This document shows, piece by piece, positions 19,919 through 29,979 of a DNA stretch of 56,339 nucleotides. A program made the position numbers and the translations under genes. Every line of letters starts with the position of its first letter. Within the stretch, counting starts at the first letter, position 1. Below the pieces are notes generated by a model. That model was not told the DNA's origin. It saw nothing but the letters and a program-made list of their open reading frames with translations, and searched no databases. The DNA comes from Okeania sp. KiyG1 (lineage in GTDB: Bacteria > Cyanobacteriota > Cyanobacteriia > Cyanobacteriales > Microcoleaceae): positions 1 to 56,339 of the forward strand of contig NZ_BLZO01000018.1 of the NCBI RefSeq assembly GCF_014132355.1. The letters run 5' to 3'.

Positions 19919-20172
19919 AGGGTTTGCTGATTAAATATCAAAGCATTGACTGATATTGGTTTTAGTATTTTTTGGTCTAAAAAAGTGCCAGCTTTTCAGC
20001 TCAAAAAGCTCAAAAAGTTAGTATTTTAGGATGATTATGACAGAAAAATCAAGGGATAATTTTTCCGACTACCTCTTCTATAATTCCCATTTCTCCTGTC
20101 TTCCCCTCCTGGGAGGAGGGGCGAGGGGTGGGTTGTCTCCTGTCTCCTACCCCTACTAAAAGACTTTTTCAG
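19919..20172. mobile_element. MITE-like repeat family 2, copy 1
   Basis: The ends are AGGGTTTGCTGATTAAATAT on the left and, inverted, AGGGTCTGCTGAAAAAGTCT on the right. The interior holds AAAAAGTGCC, TTTTCCGACTACCTC and a CCTCCTGGGAGGAGGGG hairpin. Related copies are at 22138-22360, 24009-24312, 26546-26810 and (part) 33578-33690. No coding capacity. Confidence 0.75.
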
Positions 20173-20377
20173 CAGACCCTAATTATTAATTATTAATCCC
20201 ACATTCCACACTTCAATTTGTAACATGAAAATTAGTATAAAATCTGTAGCTTGCTTAGGTATTTATACTATATAAATGATCTTAATTTACCTTTATCAGG
20301 AGTCAAATTCTCAGTTAAATATTAAGCATAAATACTTACTGAATCCTTGACTCCTATTGACCACTATAATTTACTTC

Positions 20378-21808
20378 TTACTTCTTACTTCTTACTTTTG
20401 ACTTTTGACTTTTGACTTTTGACTTTTGATTTGGAGCAAGTATATTAAAGATTGAATTAGCTATATATTCAGACAAAATATTTTCTCCAGTTTTCGTATA
20501 ATGGCAGCAACTATCAATATAAACTATCTCTTTTTCATTATCTAAAATATTCACACCATTAAAAATATTCACGCCATTATTTTTTAAATCATCTATCTTG
20601 TTCAAAAGCACTGGATACCCCAATTCTGTTGCTTCTTTAAAAGGAGTATCAGAATCAAAAGCAATTTTCTTTTCTGCTTCACTGTAAATTCTATTGGTCG
20701 GATAATATTGATTTGGCTGTAGAATATGAAAATATAAAATATTATTATTAGCAGCAATTTGCTTCATCATTATAGACGCTTTTTTCCAGTGTTCTGCCAT
20801 AATCTTATATAATTCTGATTTTTCTAGTTGAGGAGATTGTGCATAAAAATAAACAATACTAGCTTCAGTTTCTCCCGCAGCTTGTTTAGCTGCTTTTTTC
20901 CTTTCTTTATCAAATATTTTTACATTTTTGCGATAGGTACTTGCTAGATTTTGTACATAGATTGATGTCAAGGCATAACAGTAAGCTACTTGACACTTAT
21001 CTAAAGTTTCTAAAGCATCTTTCAATTTACCTTTACTGTCGTTAATTTTTAACATTGCTCTAATAGATTTTGTCGAGAGACTATTATTCGCTATATTAGT
21101 TAACGGCACAACGTGATTGGTACTTGGCATCATAATATCAATATTATTTTTATTGTTTGCTTTTGCCAAAGTTACCTCATTAAAACCATCTATATTGATA
21201 ATCATATCAAATTGCTGACCAATGGAAAGAAAGTAGTTTAATAATATTAATTGCTGTGGTTGTTTATAGCCTCCCGTGGCAAAGGATAAGATAATAAATT
21301 CCCGGTCTTTAAATTCTGGAATTTGTCTTAATTTCTTTTCTAAGATTTGATTCTGAATTTCATATATTGAATAGTTTGAGGCAACGGAACCACCGAAAAT
21401 TCCAATTATATATTGATTATCATGCTTCTTTTGATAAGGATAATCATAAGGAGAAATAAAACCAGCAGTATTATATTTAAAACCTTTTCTAAAATCTGGT
21501 CCGGGTTTTTGTACATACCCAAAGTAAGGATGAATTCTTTCTATTACAGAATCTTCTAATCTAATTCCTGCTAAGTTGATTCCCATCGGATTTGTATTGG
21601 TATTAATATTTTCATTTTCTTCTTGATTTTCTAGTTCTTCTCCTTGATTATTTTCTGCTACTTTTTCTCTGGTGTAGAAAAATTGCTTATATTTGAAAAA
21701 ATACCAACCCAGAGAACCCAACTCTAAAAATACAAATAAGAAAATTATATTTATCAAAATTATTTTCCATAGTTCTGAGGTTTTATTCAAAATACTCAAG
21801 TTTTTCAT
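20378..21808 (-). CDS. SGNH-like hydrolase, class B
   Basis: This 476-residue protein has an N-terminal transmembrane anchor (residues 15-38, IILINIIFLFVFLELGSLG) and a soluble domain with SGNH-type landmarks: IGIFGGSVASNY (nucleophile candidate Ser141), GGYKQPQQLILLNYF, NIDGFNEV (207-212) and, near the C-terminus, IDSCCHYTKTGENIL with Asp and His spaced as in block V (about 432-436). It is a clear paralogue of 25157-26500. The substrate is unknown; surface-glycan acyl chemistry is plausible for anchored SGNH proteins. The last 15 residues (KSKVKSQKSKVRSKK) are translated from a GTCAAAA tandem repeat that has replaced the original stop. It lies downstream of a class A gene on the same strand. 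Confidence 0.75.
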   Translation of the reverse strand: MKNLSILNKTSELWKIILINIIFLFVFLELGSLGWYFFKYKQFFYTREKVAENNQGEELENQEENENINTNTNPMGINLAGIRLEDSVIERIHPYFGYVQKPGPDFRKGFKYNTAGFISPYDYPYQKKHDNQYIIGIFGGSVASNYSIYEIQNQILEKKLRQIPEFKDREFIILSFATGGYKQPQQLILLNYFLSIGQQFDMIINIDGFNEVTLAKANNKNNIDIMMPSTNHVVPLTNIANNSLSTKSIRAMLKINDSKGKLKDALETLDKCQVAYCYALTSIYVQNLASTYRKNVKIFDKERKKAAKQAAGETEASIVYFYAQSPQLEKSELYKIMAEHWKKASIMMKQIAANNNILYFHILQPNQYYPTNRIYSEAEKKIAFDSDTPFKEATELGYPVLLNKIDDLKNNGVNIFNGVNILDNEKEIVYIDSCCHYTKTGENILSEYIANSIFNILAPNQKSKVKSQKSKVRSKK

Positions 21809-22137
21809 GGCAATTTTATAGCAAGTAATTTAGAGATTTTTTCAATTTTGCTTCAGCAGAAGTATCTAGTATTCCTGACTGATGTTCTATTTATCCTAAG
21901 AGTTATCCGATGAAGGATTTTTCTGATTATATAATAGTCTTTAACCTGGTTATTTAAAAGATATCTGGGAATTAAATAATACTAATTTCATCAAATATTA
22001 CTACAGTCATGGCATAGGGAACAGGGAATAAGGAAATAAATGCATATAAAAAGGTTGTTTTTTGACAATTTATAGGACAAGTATTGGGTTATATAATTTA
22101 CAGCAGATTCGGTGGTATATGAAGTACAGAGATTAAC
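21809..22137. other. Spacer, nothing recognised
   Basis: A/T-rich sequence between class B and class A SGNH genes. Apart from a short AGGGAACAGGGAATAAGG repeat near 22016, I see no gene or RNA. Confidence 0.5.
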
Positions 22138-22374
22138 AATTAGGGCGTGATAGATCAAATATAAAAGCACTGACAGATAAATATTTTAGCCTTTAAAGAA
22201 TGGAAAAAAGTGCCTAGTATCATGTTGAAAACGCTCAAAAAGTTACCATTTATAAGCAGAATAATAGCAGAAAAATCACTCTGACAAATATATCCGACTA
22301 TATCCTAATTAATTCCTCGTTTCTCCTAACTACTCCCCACTCCCCCACTCCCCACTCCCCTACTCCCCTACTCC
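22138..22374. mobile_element. MITE-like repeat family 2, copy 2, plus CTCCCCTA repeat
   Basis: Homologous to 19919-20172 over AAAGCACTGAC, AAAAAGTGCC, GCTCAAAAAGTTA, CAGAAAAATCA and CGACTATATCCT. The right end is replaced by a run of CCCCTACTCC units (22323-22395), which continues into the 3' end of the next gene. Confidence 0.6.
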
Positions 22375-23609
22375 CTACTCCCCTACTCCCCTACTCCTTT
22401 CCAACTTATACTTATCACATAAATAATTTGACATGATTTTTCCTACAAATTTATGACCTTCAATATTCCAATGACCTCCACAAGGTTCTGCATTATCAAA
22501 TCCATACAAACACTTGCCTGTTTTTTGTGCTTCATTTCCTAATGGTCCAGATAAAATATAAACTGGAATATTTTCTTGTTTGCCAAACGCTTCTATTCTC
22601 CGGTCTGGATAGTATAAATCTGATAAATTATGATTATTTTTAAATTTTTCACGGTGTTCTAAATTGGGATGCACTTGATGAGAATCACTAATTGCTATAA
22701 CCATAAAACCTGCACCTCTTTCATATACTTCATCTCTCATTAATTTAATCAAACCTTCTGTAACTTTCCAAGCTTCATCCCACTCGGAATTTAATTCAGG
22801 TTCTCGATAAAAAGAAATCAAACTTTTACCTTTTTCATCTAAAAATTGACGTGGTTTAGCATCCATATCAACTTTTCTGATTAGCTGTAAAATTCGGGAA
22901 TTTCTCACTAACCAAATTGGTAATATATCAACCATTGAAAAAACATAACGACCTCTTTCCCAAGGTTTCATTGTCTGGAATGACATATCTAATTCTAACT
23001 CACCATTTTTATAGACAAAATAAGGTCTGAGGTAGTCGTGGTCTAGAGGGCGATAATTATTCCGAAGATCATTAGCAGCATAAAAAGCTAATATAACTAA
23101 ATCTGGTGCATAATCCCAAACATGATGCCTTAAAGTCATCAATTCTTGAGCTGTTCCATAACCCTGTGATCCAAAATTCATTACCTCAACTTTTTGGTCT
23201 TTTAATACAGAACATTGTTGTAATTTTTGCTCCATAATTGCACCATAAGTATCCTCCAATTTGACATGAAACGCTTCTGTAAAAGAATCTCCTAATAAAG
23301 CAATTCTTAATCCATTTTTTGGTTTAGTTTTACTACGTTCATAATCACGAAACCCTCCACTATTCATTTTCAATTCTGAAGGTATACCTTCTCCTGTCCA
23401 AAATGCTGTGGCGTTAGGATTTCCTGCCCAACCTCGATGAGGATCTTTGCTAGTATATAGAGATTTACTTTCTGATTTTTTATCTGTTCTTGGTGGTGGG
23501 GGATGTTTAATCCTAATATTCTTAATCCTATTTCTCCTACTATCAAAGCGAATATAAATGTACCTATTGTTATTCCTAGATTTACTACTAAATTTTGTGT
23601 TTTTTTCAT
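22375..23609 (-). pseudogene. SGNH/GDSL hydrolase, class A, one frameshift
   Basis: A paralogue of 27749-28972. The 5' part (23609, MKKTQNLVVNLGITIGTF, transmembrane anchor) goes out of frame near 23508 after LRILG, where one A is missing before ATTAAACATCC. The correct frame continues as IKHPPPPR, RGWAGNPNATAFWTGEGIPSE and then MNSGGFRDYERS. The catalytic part is complete: ALLGDSFTEAF (block I), GSQGYGTAQELM, AFYAANDLRNN (block III) and EPCGGHWNIEGHKFVG (block V His). The C-terminus ERSRGVGE and the stop codon are made by the GGAGTAGGGGAGTAG repeat. It is either inactivated or a base was missed in sequencing. Confidence 0.8.
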
Positions 23610-24008
23610 TTTTTATACTAAGTTTTCCATCTGGACTTTCGGTGAAACTAGATAAGCAAACAGCCGTCAGCTATCAGCTATCATCTATCAGCTTCATTAC
23701 TGAAAAATTCAGGTCTAAAGTCTCCCTTTTTAAGGGGATAAAAAGCGGTCGAGAGATGGCGAGGAAACTTCGCCATATCTAATCGACCAAGAGAAAATAG
23801 CATATTCCGCATTTTCTTGCCTCCTTATTGTAGATGTACTGATAACTTATAACTGAAATGACCTGTAGTTGACAACTAAAGAGCGTCGTTCTTGTGCTTC
23901 AATTCTCTGGTTGAAAATATAGCAGAAGTTAAGTGAATGCTTGTTTCATTCATTAAAAAGCTAAGAACTAACTACTAATAGTTGAATCCTTATGAAACTA
24001 GAAAGATA
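23610..24008. repeat. Repeat-filled spacer, no gene
   Basis: It contains CAGCTATCAGCTATCAT repeats (about 23668-23695), a reverse copy of the TTGGTCGATTGG element (23718-23798), a GATAACTTATAACTGAAATG piece, and the 80-bp unit AAGTTAAGTGAATGCTTGTT at 23928-24008. That unit is repeated at 24708-24800 and in part near 55033. Confidence 0.65.
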
Positions 24009-24312
24009 ATTAGGGTTTGCGCTCAAAAGTCTTTTGGTAGGGGTAGGAGACAGGAGACAACCCACCCCTGACCCCTCCCAACCCACCCCTCGCCCCTCCC
24101 CTCCCAGGAGGAGGGGAAGACAGGAGACAGGAGAAATGGAAATTATAGAGGAGGTAGTCGTAAAAATTGTCCCAAGATTGTTCTGCCATAATCATCCCAA
24201 AATACTAGCTTTATGCAGCTCTTTAGACCGAAAAGCTTGCACTTTTTAAAGGCAAAAAAATGCTGAAAGCAATATCAGTCAATGCTTTGATATTTAATCA
24301 GCAAGCCCTAAT
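24009..24312. mobile_element. MITE-like repeat family 2, copy 3 (inverted)
   Basis: The ends are AGGGTTTGCGCTCAAAAGTC and, inverted, AGGGCTTGCTGATTAAATAT. The interior matches copy 1 in reverse (GGAAATTATAGAGGAGGTAG, ATCAGTCAATGCTTTGATAT) and includes an enlarged CCCCTCCC region. No coding capacity. Confidence 0.75.
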
Positions 24313-25156
24313 TACTTCTAAGGTTTGGTCTGGGGACTTTAGCAGTAACTTTTTATTCTTTCTCAATTTCAAAGATTGCTTTTACCAAATAATTAATAAT
24401 TAATAATGAATAATTAATAATTAAGAGTTGATAGTTAATAATTAAGAGTTGATAGTTAATAATTATTCATTCAACAATTCACGCCTTGAAGCCTCCCCTT
24501 TTAAGGGGATAAAGTGGTCGTAGCGCAGCTTCCCGGAGGGTGGGATTGCTCCGAAACCTGCGCCATATCCAATCGACCAAGAGAATCAAAAAAAATCCTT
24601 TTAGTCAATCCTATCCGTTTTAAGAAGAGGTAATTATTAATTGTTAATTGTTAATGACTGAAGCAGACCCAAAATTAATAACTGACGGCTGAATACTTAC
24701 GGTTGAAAATGTAGCATAAGTTAAGTGAATGCTTGTTTCATTCATTAAAAAGCTAAGAACTAATTGCTAACAGTTAAATGCTTATGAAACTAGAAATATA
24801 ATTACCGAATAATTAATAATTATTAATTAAATAATTAGCAATATTTGCCTCCCCAAGGCGAGGCCGCGAGCTGTTGCTCTACAAGGGAAAAAAAGTGCTA
24901 GGATATTTCCTTATATTCAATTCCGTAACGGTTAAAACCCGAAGTAATTATCCATTAATGAATATAAGCTTTAACCATTCAACTATCATCTCAAGTCAAA
25001 ACTATTGACTGTAATAAATTTTAATTTTATCAAAGTCATATAAGGCAAATATCACTCTTTTTATACTTTATAATTCTCCTTAAATCTCTCAATACTAATT
25101 CCTGTGAGAAAAGCCATGAATTAATAGCTGATAGCTGATAGCTGATAGCTGAATGC
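24313..25156. repeat. Repeat-filled spacer, no gene
   Basis: It holds TTAATAATTAATAATT and GAGTTGATAGTTAATAATTA repeats (24395-24475) and a reverse TTGGTCGATTGG element (24486-24590). An AGAGGTAATTATTAATTG unit (24615-24650), a second copy of the TTAAGTGAATGCTTGTTTC unit (24708-24800) and CTGATAGCTGATAG repeats (25125-25150) follow, the last directly at the 3' end of the class B gene. Confidence 0.65.
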
Positions 25157-26500
25157 TTACTCTTCCATGATAGTTTTGATGGCATTAACAATATATTCTT
25201 CTAATATTGTCTGACCCATCATATTGTAATGGCAGCAAGCATCTCGATAAACTATTTCTTTTTCCCCATCAAAAATATTCACAGTATTAAATATATTAAC
25301 CTCTGCTTCTTCTAAGCTATTAATTTTAGAAAATAATACTGGATAACCTTTTCTAACTCCTATGGCATAAGGATGACCTTCAATAATAAAAATTTTTTCT
25401 TCTGGGCTAAATACTCTTTCTGTCGAATAATATTGATTAGGCTGAATAAAGTGAAAATACCATATATTTCTCTCGGCTAGAATTTGACTCATTGTTAGTG
25501 ATGACTCATACCAATTTTGAGCAACTTTCTCAAAAGCAACTTTATCCTCTAATACTTCTGACATTTTCTTCAAAGATACTAGACTATTACTCCCATCAAT
25601 TTTGCTAGAATTTCTGGCGACTTGTTCATCATATTTGATAATCTCTGCTTGATATCTATCTAATAATCCTTTAACCTGCAAACTTCTCCAACCATGACAC
25701 AATGCTAATTTACAACTTTCCAATTTATTAATAGCAGTTGATAAATTATTTTTCAGTTCGCTAATTTGAACGATCGCCTTCATTACTGACAAATCATTGC
25801 TAGCTAACTGTGTTAAAGGTAGGATATGTTGTATGCTTGGCAAAGATAAATCTATTCTTTCCTGATTATTTTGGTGAGATAGTGCTACTTCATTGAACCC
25901 ATCTATATTAATAACTAAATCAAATTCTTGCCCAATAGAAATAAAATAGTTAAGCATTAATAACTGTTGTGGTTGTTTATAACCCCCACCGGCAAAAGAT
26001 AAAATGATAATTTCTTTGTCTTTGAATTGAGGAATTCGTTTTATATATTCAATAAATCCTTCATTTCCTCTAGCTTGATTAATAACCGAATTTAGAGCCA
26101 AATCATTAGCAACTGAACCGCCAAATACACCGATAACAAACTGATTTTTATTGCTTTTAACAAAAGGATAATCATACTTAGATAGAAAACCATAATTATT
26201 AACCCTTATTCCTGATTCTTCGTGGGTAAAACTTCCTTCTTTTAATACATAGCCAAAAAAAGGATGTAGTCGCTCTAAGATTGATTCATTATTTATATCT
26301 GTATTTAGTCTAGTTCCTGTTTTTTCCAACTCTTCCCGAACTTGAGAAACAGTATTTTTTCTAGTATAAAATAGTTGCTTTTCCTGAAAATAATAAAATC
26401 CTAATGAAACAGCCTCTAAGCCAATAAATGCTAAAACCAAGTTAATACTAACTAAAGTAAATCCTGTTTTTATTCCCTGCATTAATTTAAAAATTTTCAT
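25157..26500 (-). CDS. SGNH-like hydrolase, class B
   Basis: A 447-residue paralogue of 20378-21808 without its repeat-encoded tail; it ends cleanly at IKTIMEE. N-terminal anchor at residues 12-37 (FTLVSINLVLAFIGLEAVS), then FFGYVLKEG, IGVFGGSVANDL (nucleophile candidate in GGSVA, about residue 131), GGGYKQPQQLLMLNYF, NIDGFNEVALSH and YRDACCHYNMMGQTIL (Asp/His pair). HFIQPNQYYSTERVFSPEEK is shared with the other class B gene. The two proteins differ in the linker after the anchor. The neighbours on both sides are class A genes or their relics, on the same strand. The enzymatic role is inferred only from the motif pattern; classical block II and III Gly/Asn are not certain. Confidence 0.76.
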   Translation of the reverse strand: MKIFKLMQGIKTGFTLVSINLVLAFIGLEAVSLGFYYFQEKQLFYTRKNTVSQVREELEKTGTRLNTDINNESILERLHPFFGYVLKEGSFTHEESGIRVNNYGFLSKYDYPFVKSNKNQFVIGVFGGSVANDLALNSVINQARGNEGFIEYIKRIPQFKDKEIIILSFAGGGYKQPQQLLMLNYFISIGQEFDLVINIDGFNEVALSHQNNQERIDLSLPSIQHILPLTQLASNDLSVMKAIVQISELKNNLSTAINKLESCKLALCHGWRSLQVKGLLDRYQAEIIKYDEQVARNSSKIDGSNSLVSLKKMSEVLEDKVAFEKVAQNWYESSLTMSQILAERNIWYFHFIQPNQYYSTERVFSPEEKIFIIEGHPYAIGVRKGYPVLFSKINSLEEAEVNIFNTVNIFDGEKEIVYRDACCHYNMMGQTILEEYIVNAIKTIMEE

Positions 26501-26545
26501 AGCATTGCTGAATTTTTGTTTACCCTAATTGCGTGTTGTTATAAT

Positions 26546-26810
26546 TAGGTTTGCTGAAAAGTCTTTTAGTAAGGGGAGGAGTCAACCCATCCCTAGCCCC
26601 TCCCAGGAGGGGAGGAGCGAGTTAGGATAAATGGGAATTATAGAGGAGATAGTAGGAAGAATCGTCCCTTGATTTTTCTGCCCAACTCTTGACCAAAATC
26701 CTAAATTTTTGAACCTGAGCCACTTAAAACTGCGCACTTTTTGATACTTAAAAAGGCACTTACTTTTATCTGTAAACACTTTTAGATTTAATCAGCAAGC
26801 CTTAATTAAA
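26546..26810. mobile_element. MITE-like repeat family 2, copy 4 (inverted)
   Basis: The ends are AGGTTTGCTGAAAAGTCTTT and, inverted, AAGGCTTGCTGATTAAATCT, with the shared interior GGGAATTATAGAGGAGATAG and a CCCCTCCCAGGAGGGGAGG hairpin. It lies just upstream of the class B gene at 26500, so it may carry or disturb that promoter. Confidence 0.72.
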
Positions 26811-26989
26811 TGTACTTATTGTTATTCTTAGTGCAGGATGGCGGAAATAACTGACCAGTTACAAAATCCTAAAAGCCTTACTTTTGACTTTCTTGAGTGC
26901 GTCTTACATTCTGAGGAAACCTCGCCAATTAGCACTCGCTTTTGTATGGGGGAATGGCTATTCCCCCATACTGACTTTTAACTTCCGCG

Positions 26990-27031
26990 TAGCGACACTA
27001 GGGTTACTACTAAATTTTGTAGCTTTTTCAT
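26990..27031 (-). pseudogene. Relic of the start of a class A SGNH gene
   Basis: Read from 27031 it gives MKKLQNLVV, the conserved start of class A proteins (compare MKKTQNLVVNLG at 23609). The 5' flank AAAATTTAGTATAAAAAATG also matches that gene. After about ten codons homology is lost near GTAGCGACACTAGG. Confidence 0.65.
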
Positions 27032-27071
27032 TTTTTATACTAAATTTTCCATCTGGATTTTTGATGAATGC

Positions 27072-27143
27072 TTACTCTTTCTTTTCCATAGCAGTTTTAA
27101 ATGAATTAGCAATATATTTGTCTAATATTGTTTGACCAATTTT
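27072..27143 (-). pseudogene. Relic of the end of a class B SGNH gene
   Basis: Read on the minus strand it gives IGQTILDKYIANSFKTAMEKKE and a stop, matching the C-terminus of the class B proteins (MGQTILEEYIVNAIKTIMEE). Only about 40 bases separate it from the class A start relic, so the two mark a lost A-B gene border. Confidence 0.65.
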
Positions 27144-27299
27144 TTTCAATATTTACTCCTTCTATCTTAGATAACTAAACTTCTTCTCTCCTACCTCCTA
27201 GATAACTAAACTCCTTCTATCCTAGATATAATTGTTCAACTTAAGGATGAGACAAAAATAGAGTAAAATCTTCAAATAGAATTGAGGGGAGTTTAAAGA
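27144..27299. repeat. AGATAACTAAACTCCTTCT repeats
   Basis: A unit of about 20 bases (GATAACTAAACTCCTTCTAT) occurs two or three times here and again near 27655-27705. No gene is seen. Confidence 0.5.
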
Positions 27300-27440
27300 A
27301 TGACTTATAGTTTAGAGTTAAGAAAAAAAGTAATAGTAAATGATATTGAACATGATTTTAGTGCATTAAAGAGAGCCAGAATGTATGCCCCTTCACATAA
27401 ATCTTTAGATGAAATTATCCGTGATTATTGTATAGCTTAA
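27300..27440 (+). pseudogene. Short frame with IS630-type start, probable transposase remnant
   Basis: A 46-codon frame begins MTYSLELRKKVI, which resembles the first residues of many IS630 transposases. It then continues with unrelated sequence (DFSALKRARMYAPSHKSLDEIIRDYCIA). A GGGGAG ribosome site-like stretch precedes the ATG. It could be a tiny real gene of unknown function, but a fusion of remnants beside the IS630-type MITE at 27447 is more likely. Confidence 0.35.
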
Positions 27441-27446
27441 TGTCTC

Positions 27447-27643
27447 ATACCAAATTGATAAATATTTGCTACAAATAGCTAGGATATTTCTTAGGAGTCA
27501 GGAGTCAGGAGTCAGGAGTCGTATGGGAATAGCTTAAATACCATTTTTCAGGTCGGAAATCATTCTTTTTGTCAAAGGACATATCCTGCATTTGTCTTTT
27601 TATTTCTCTTACTATTCGTAACATTCTTTTTTCAAATTAGTAT
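27447..27643. mobile_element. MITE with IS630-like ends, third copy
   Basis: The ends are ATACCAAATTGATAAATATT and, inverted, ATACTAATTTGAAAAAAGAA. The shared box GTAACATTCTTTTTTCA matches the IS630 inverted repeat at 6551. The interior holds AGTCAGGAGTCAGGAGTC simple repeats. Length is about 197 bp, like the two other copies. Confidence 0.7.
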
Positions 27644-27748
27644 CATTCTTAAGTCAAATAACTATAAGTAAACTCCTTCTATTCTAGATAAGTAAACTCC
27701 TTCTTCTCTCTTCCTTCTTCCCTCTTCCTTCTTCCCTCTTCCTTACTT

Positions 27749-28972
27749 CTATTTACTTAGCAAAGTAGTATATCTTTCACAAAGATAATTTGCCATTATT
27801 TCCCCTACAAATTTATGACCTGCCATATTCCAATGACCTCCACAGGGAATTGCATTATCAAAACCATGGAAACATTTACCTGTTTTTTTAGCCTCATCCC
27901 AAATAGGTCCGGCTAAAGTATAAACTGGTATATTTTCCTCCTTACCAAAATTTTTTAGCCTGATATCTGGATAAAATAAATTTGGTACATTCAAAGACTT
28001 TCTCAATCCATCACGCCTTTGAATATCCGGTAAAACCTGATGAGAATCACTAGCTGTTATCACCATAAAATCTGCCCCTTTTTCGTAGACTTCATCTCTC
28101 ATTAATTTAATCAAACCCTCAGTCACTTTCCAAGTTTCTTCCCAATCATAATTTGCTTTTGGATCTTGATAGAAAGCCATATTAATTTCACTATAATCTT
28201 TTTCATACTGACGGCGTTTTCCATCAATATCTACCTTTCTAATTAGCTGTAAAATCCGAGAATTTTCCACTAACCAAAATGGTAAGAAATCCACTAGAGA
28301 AAAAGCATAACGATCTCTCTGCCAAAACTTCAAATCACGGAATGACATATCTGCCACAAGTTGACCATCTTCATAAATAAAATAGGGTCGTAAATGGTCA
28401 TGTTCCAAAGTACGAGAATTATTACGAAGGTCGTTAGCAGCAAAAAAAATTAAGATGACTAAATCTGGTGAATAATCCCAAACATGATGTCTTAAAGTCA
28501 TTAATTGTTGTGCTGTTCCATAACCCTGTACTCCGAAATTCATTACCTCAACTTTCCGGTCTTTTAAAACAGGACATTGCTGTAAACTTTCTTCTATTAT
28601 TGCAGCATGAGTATCTTCTAACTTTACCTGAAGTGCTTCCGTAAAAGAATCTCCTAATAAAGCAATTCTCAATCCATTTTCCGGTTTAGTTTTACTCCGT
28701 TCATAATCCCTAAACCCTCCACTATTCATTTTTATTTCCGAAGGTATACCTTCTCCAGTCCAAAAAGATTTGCCATTAGGGTTTCCTCCCCAACCTCGAT
28801 AAGAGTCTTGGAAAGTGTAGGGAGTATTTTCATCTACTTCCGCATCCATTCTTGGCGGTGGGGGATGCTCAATTCCTCCTACTCTTAGACCTATTTCACC
28901 TATAGCGATAGTAAATATTAATGTACTGAGTGTTAATCCTAAATTGATAGCTAAATTTTTCAGTTTTTTCAT
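27749..28972 (-). CDS. SGNH/GDSL hydrolase, class A
   Basis: The 407-residue protein has an N-terminal transmembrane helix (residues 6-28). The linker RGWGGNPNGKSFWTGEGIPS is followed by a full SGNH domain: block I ALLGDSFTEAL with Ser109, GVQGYGTAQQL (block II Gly), FFAANDLRNN with Asn180, and CGGHWNMAGHKFVG with the block V His near residue 380. The fold is that of acyl esterases and transferases acting on surface glycans; the substrate cannot be deduced. It is closely related to the genes at 22375, 32353 and 33713. A cluster of class A genes next to SxtJ/DUF5989 suggests that they work on the product of that pathway (inference). The 3' end abuts CTTCCCTCTTCC repeats. Confidence 0.85.
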   Translation of the reverse strand: MKKLKNLAINLGLTLSTLIFTIAIGEIGLRVGGIEHPPPPRMDAEVDENTPYTFQDSYRGWGGNPNGKSFWTGEGIPSEIKMNSGGFRDYERSKTKPENGLRIALLGDSFTEALQVKLEDTHAAIIEESLQQCPVLKDRKVEVMNFGVQGYGTAQQLMTLRHHVWDYSPDLVILIFFAANDLRNNSRTLEHDHLRPYFIYEDGQLVADMSFRDLKFWQRDRYAFSLVDFLPFWLVENSRILQLIRKVDIDGKRRQYEKDYSEINMAFYQDPKANYDWEETWKVTEGLIKLMRDEVYEKGADFMVITASDSHQVLPDIQRRDGLRKSLNVPNLFYPDIRLKNFGKEENIPVYTLAGPIWDEAKKTGKCFHGFDNAIPCGGHWNMAGHKFVGEIMANYLCERYTTLLSK

Positions 28973-29511
28973 TCTATAAAATTTACTTGAGCAAGAAATT
29001 ATTCTTAGTTTTAGTATTGAGAATAAGTTAAGTTAAAAATCAAGTTATATATAGTAGCCGAAAATTGAAACAATTCTGGGAATTTTCTTATTTTGTAAGC
29101 ATTCAGCCGTCAGCTATTAGCTATCAGCTATTAATTTTGGAGAAGATAAAAGCAACCTTTTCAATTGAGAAAGAATAAAAATTTACTGGCAAAGTCCCAT
29201 TTCTAAACCGGAGAAGTAATTATTCATTACTAATTAGCTGATAGCTGACTGCTAATAGCTGTTTGCGCAGCATTCCGCAGGAAATGCTTACCTTATTTTT
29301 GAAGATACAACGTGGAAATAATAGTCTCTTGCCAAATTTTTTCATTCATATTTTATACCAATTACTAAAAGTAATGCTATGCTTCAGCTATACTTCAAAA
29401 GTTAAATAGTTGCCAAGGTTTTTATCTTTTTTTGACAATTATTTATCAATCAGTCTTGATTGAGACTACTTTGACTTCTCCCTGTTCCCTCTTTTCTGAA
29501 GAGGTCTAATA
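28973..29511. repeat. Spacer with GCTATCAGCTAT repeats, no gene
   Basis: Two blocks of AGCTATTAGCTATCAG-type repeats (29100-29135 and 29230-29260) and a small palindrome GCTGTTTGCGCAGCATTCC (29260-29290) that recurs near 54870. The rest is A/T-rich and empty. Confidence 0.6.
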
Positions 29512-29979
29512 TTAATATTTAATCTCATACCATTTTTGAGCGTTAATAAAACGACTCAAATGCTTAACATTTGCGGTAGCAACTACGAGGTTTTGACCAG
29601 GATTTTCGATTTGCATTAGTTGACATTGAGCTGCAATAATTACATCAACATCAATATTTTGAGGATTAGCTGTAGGCATCCCTTGAAAACGAGAAATTGC
29701 CCACAACTGGGCAGCTTGTTGCATCACTGATTTTGTAATAGGTAAAAAATCAATTAAATTGTCTAAATTATTTAGATTATCAATACTTTGATTTGATGTT
29801 CCTCTGATTGATTTTAAAATTAAACTTCTTCTGACTTCATAATCACATAAATCTGAACTAATAACATAAACACCTTTTGATAATAAGGAGTATAGCCATT
29901 CTTGACATTGTTGAACTTCTAATTTTTCGTTTGGAGATTATAGTAAACCTAAAACACTACTATCAATAAAAACTATCAT
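29512..29979 (-). pseudogene. PIN-domain toxin (VapC-like) with a premature stop
   Basis: ATG at 29979 starts MIVFIDSSVLGLL, then TAA at codon 14. After the stop the same frame runs on without interruption to 29512 (155 codons in all). PIN landmarks are Asp6, the SDLCDYEVRR acidic/basic segment, DVDVIIAAQ (second Asp) and VVATANVKHLSRF. VapC toxins are Mg-dependent RNases. The start overlaps the stop of the antitoxin gene by ATGA, as in intact operons. The single nonsense codon should abolish the toxin while leaving the antitoxin free, unless translation restarts downstream. Confidence 0.8.

Noticed and set aside
26884-27135. 83-codon plus-strand frame
   Set aside because: It lies antisense to the two SGNH relics and has no ribosome site or recognisable product.
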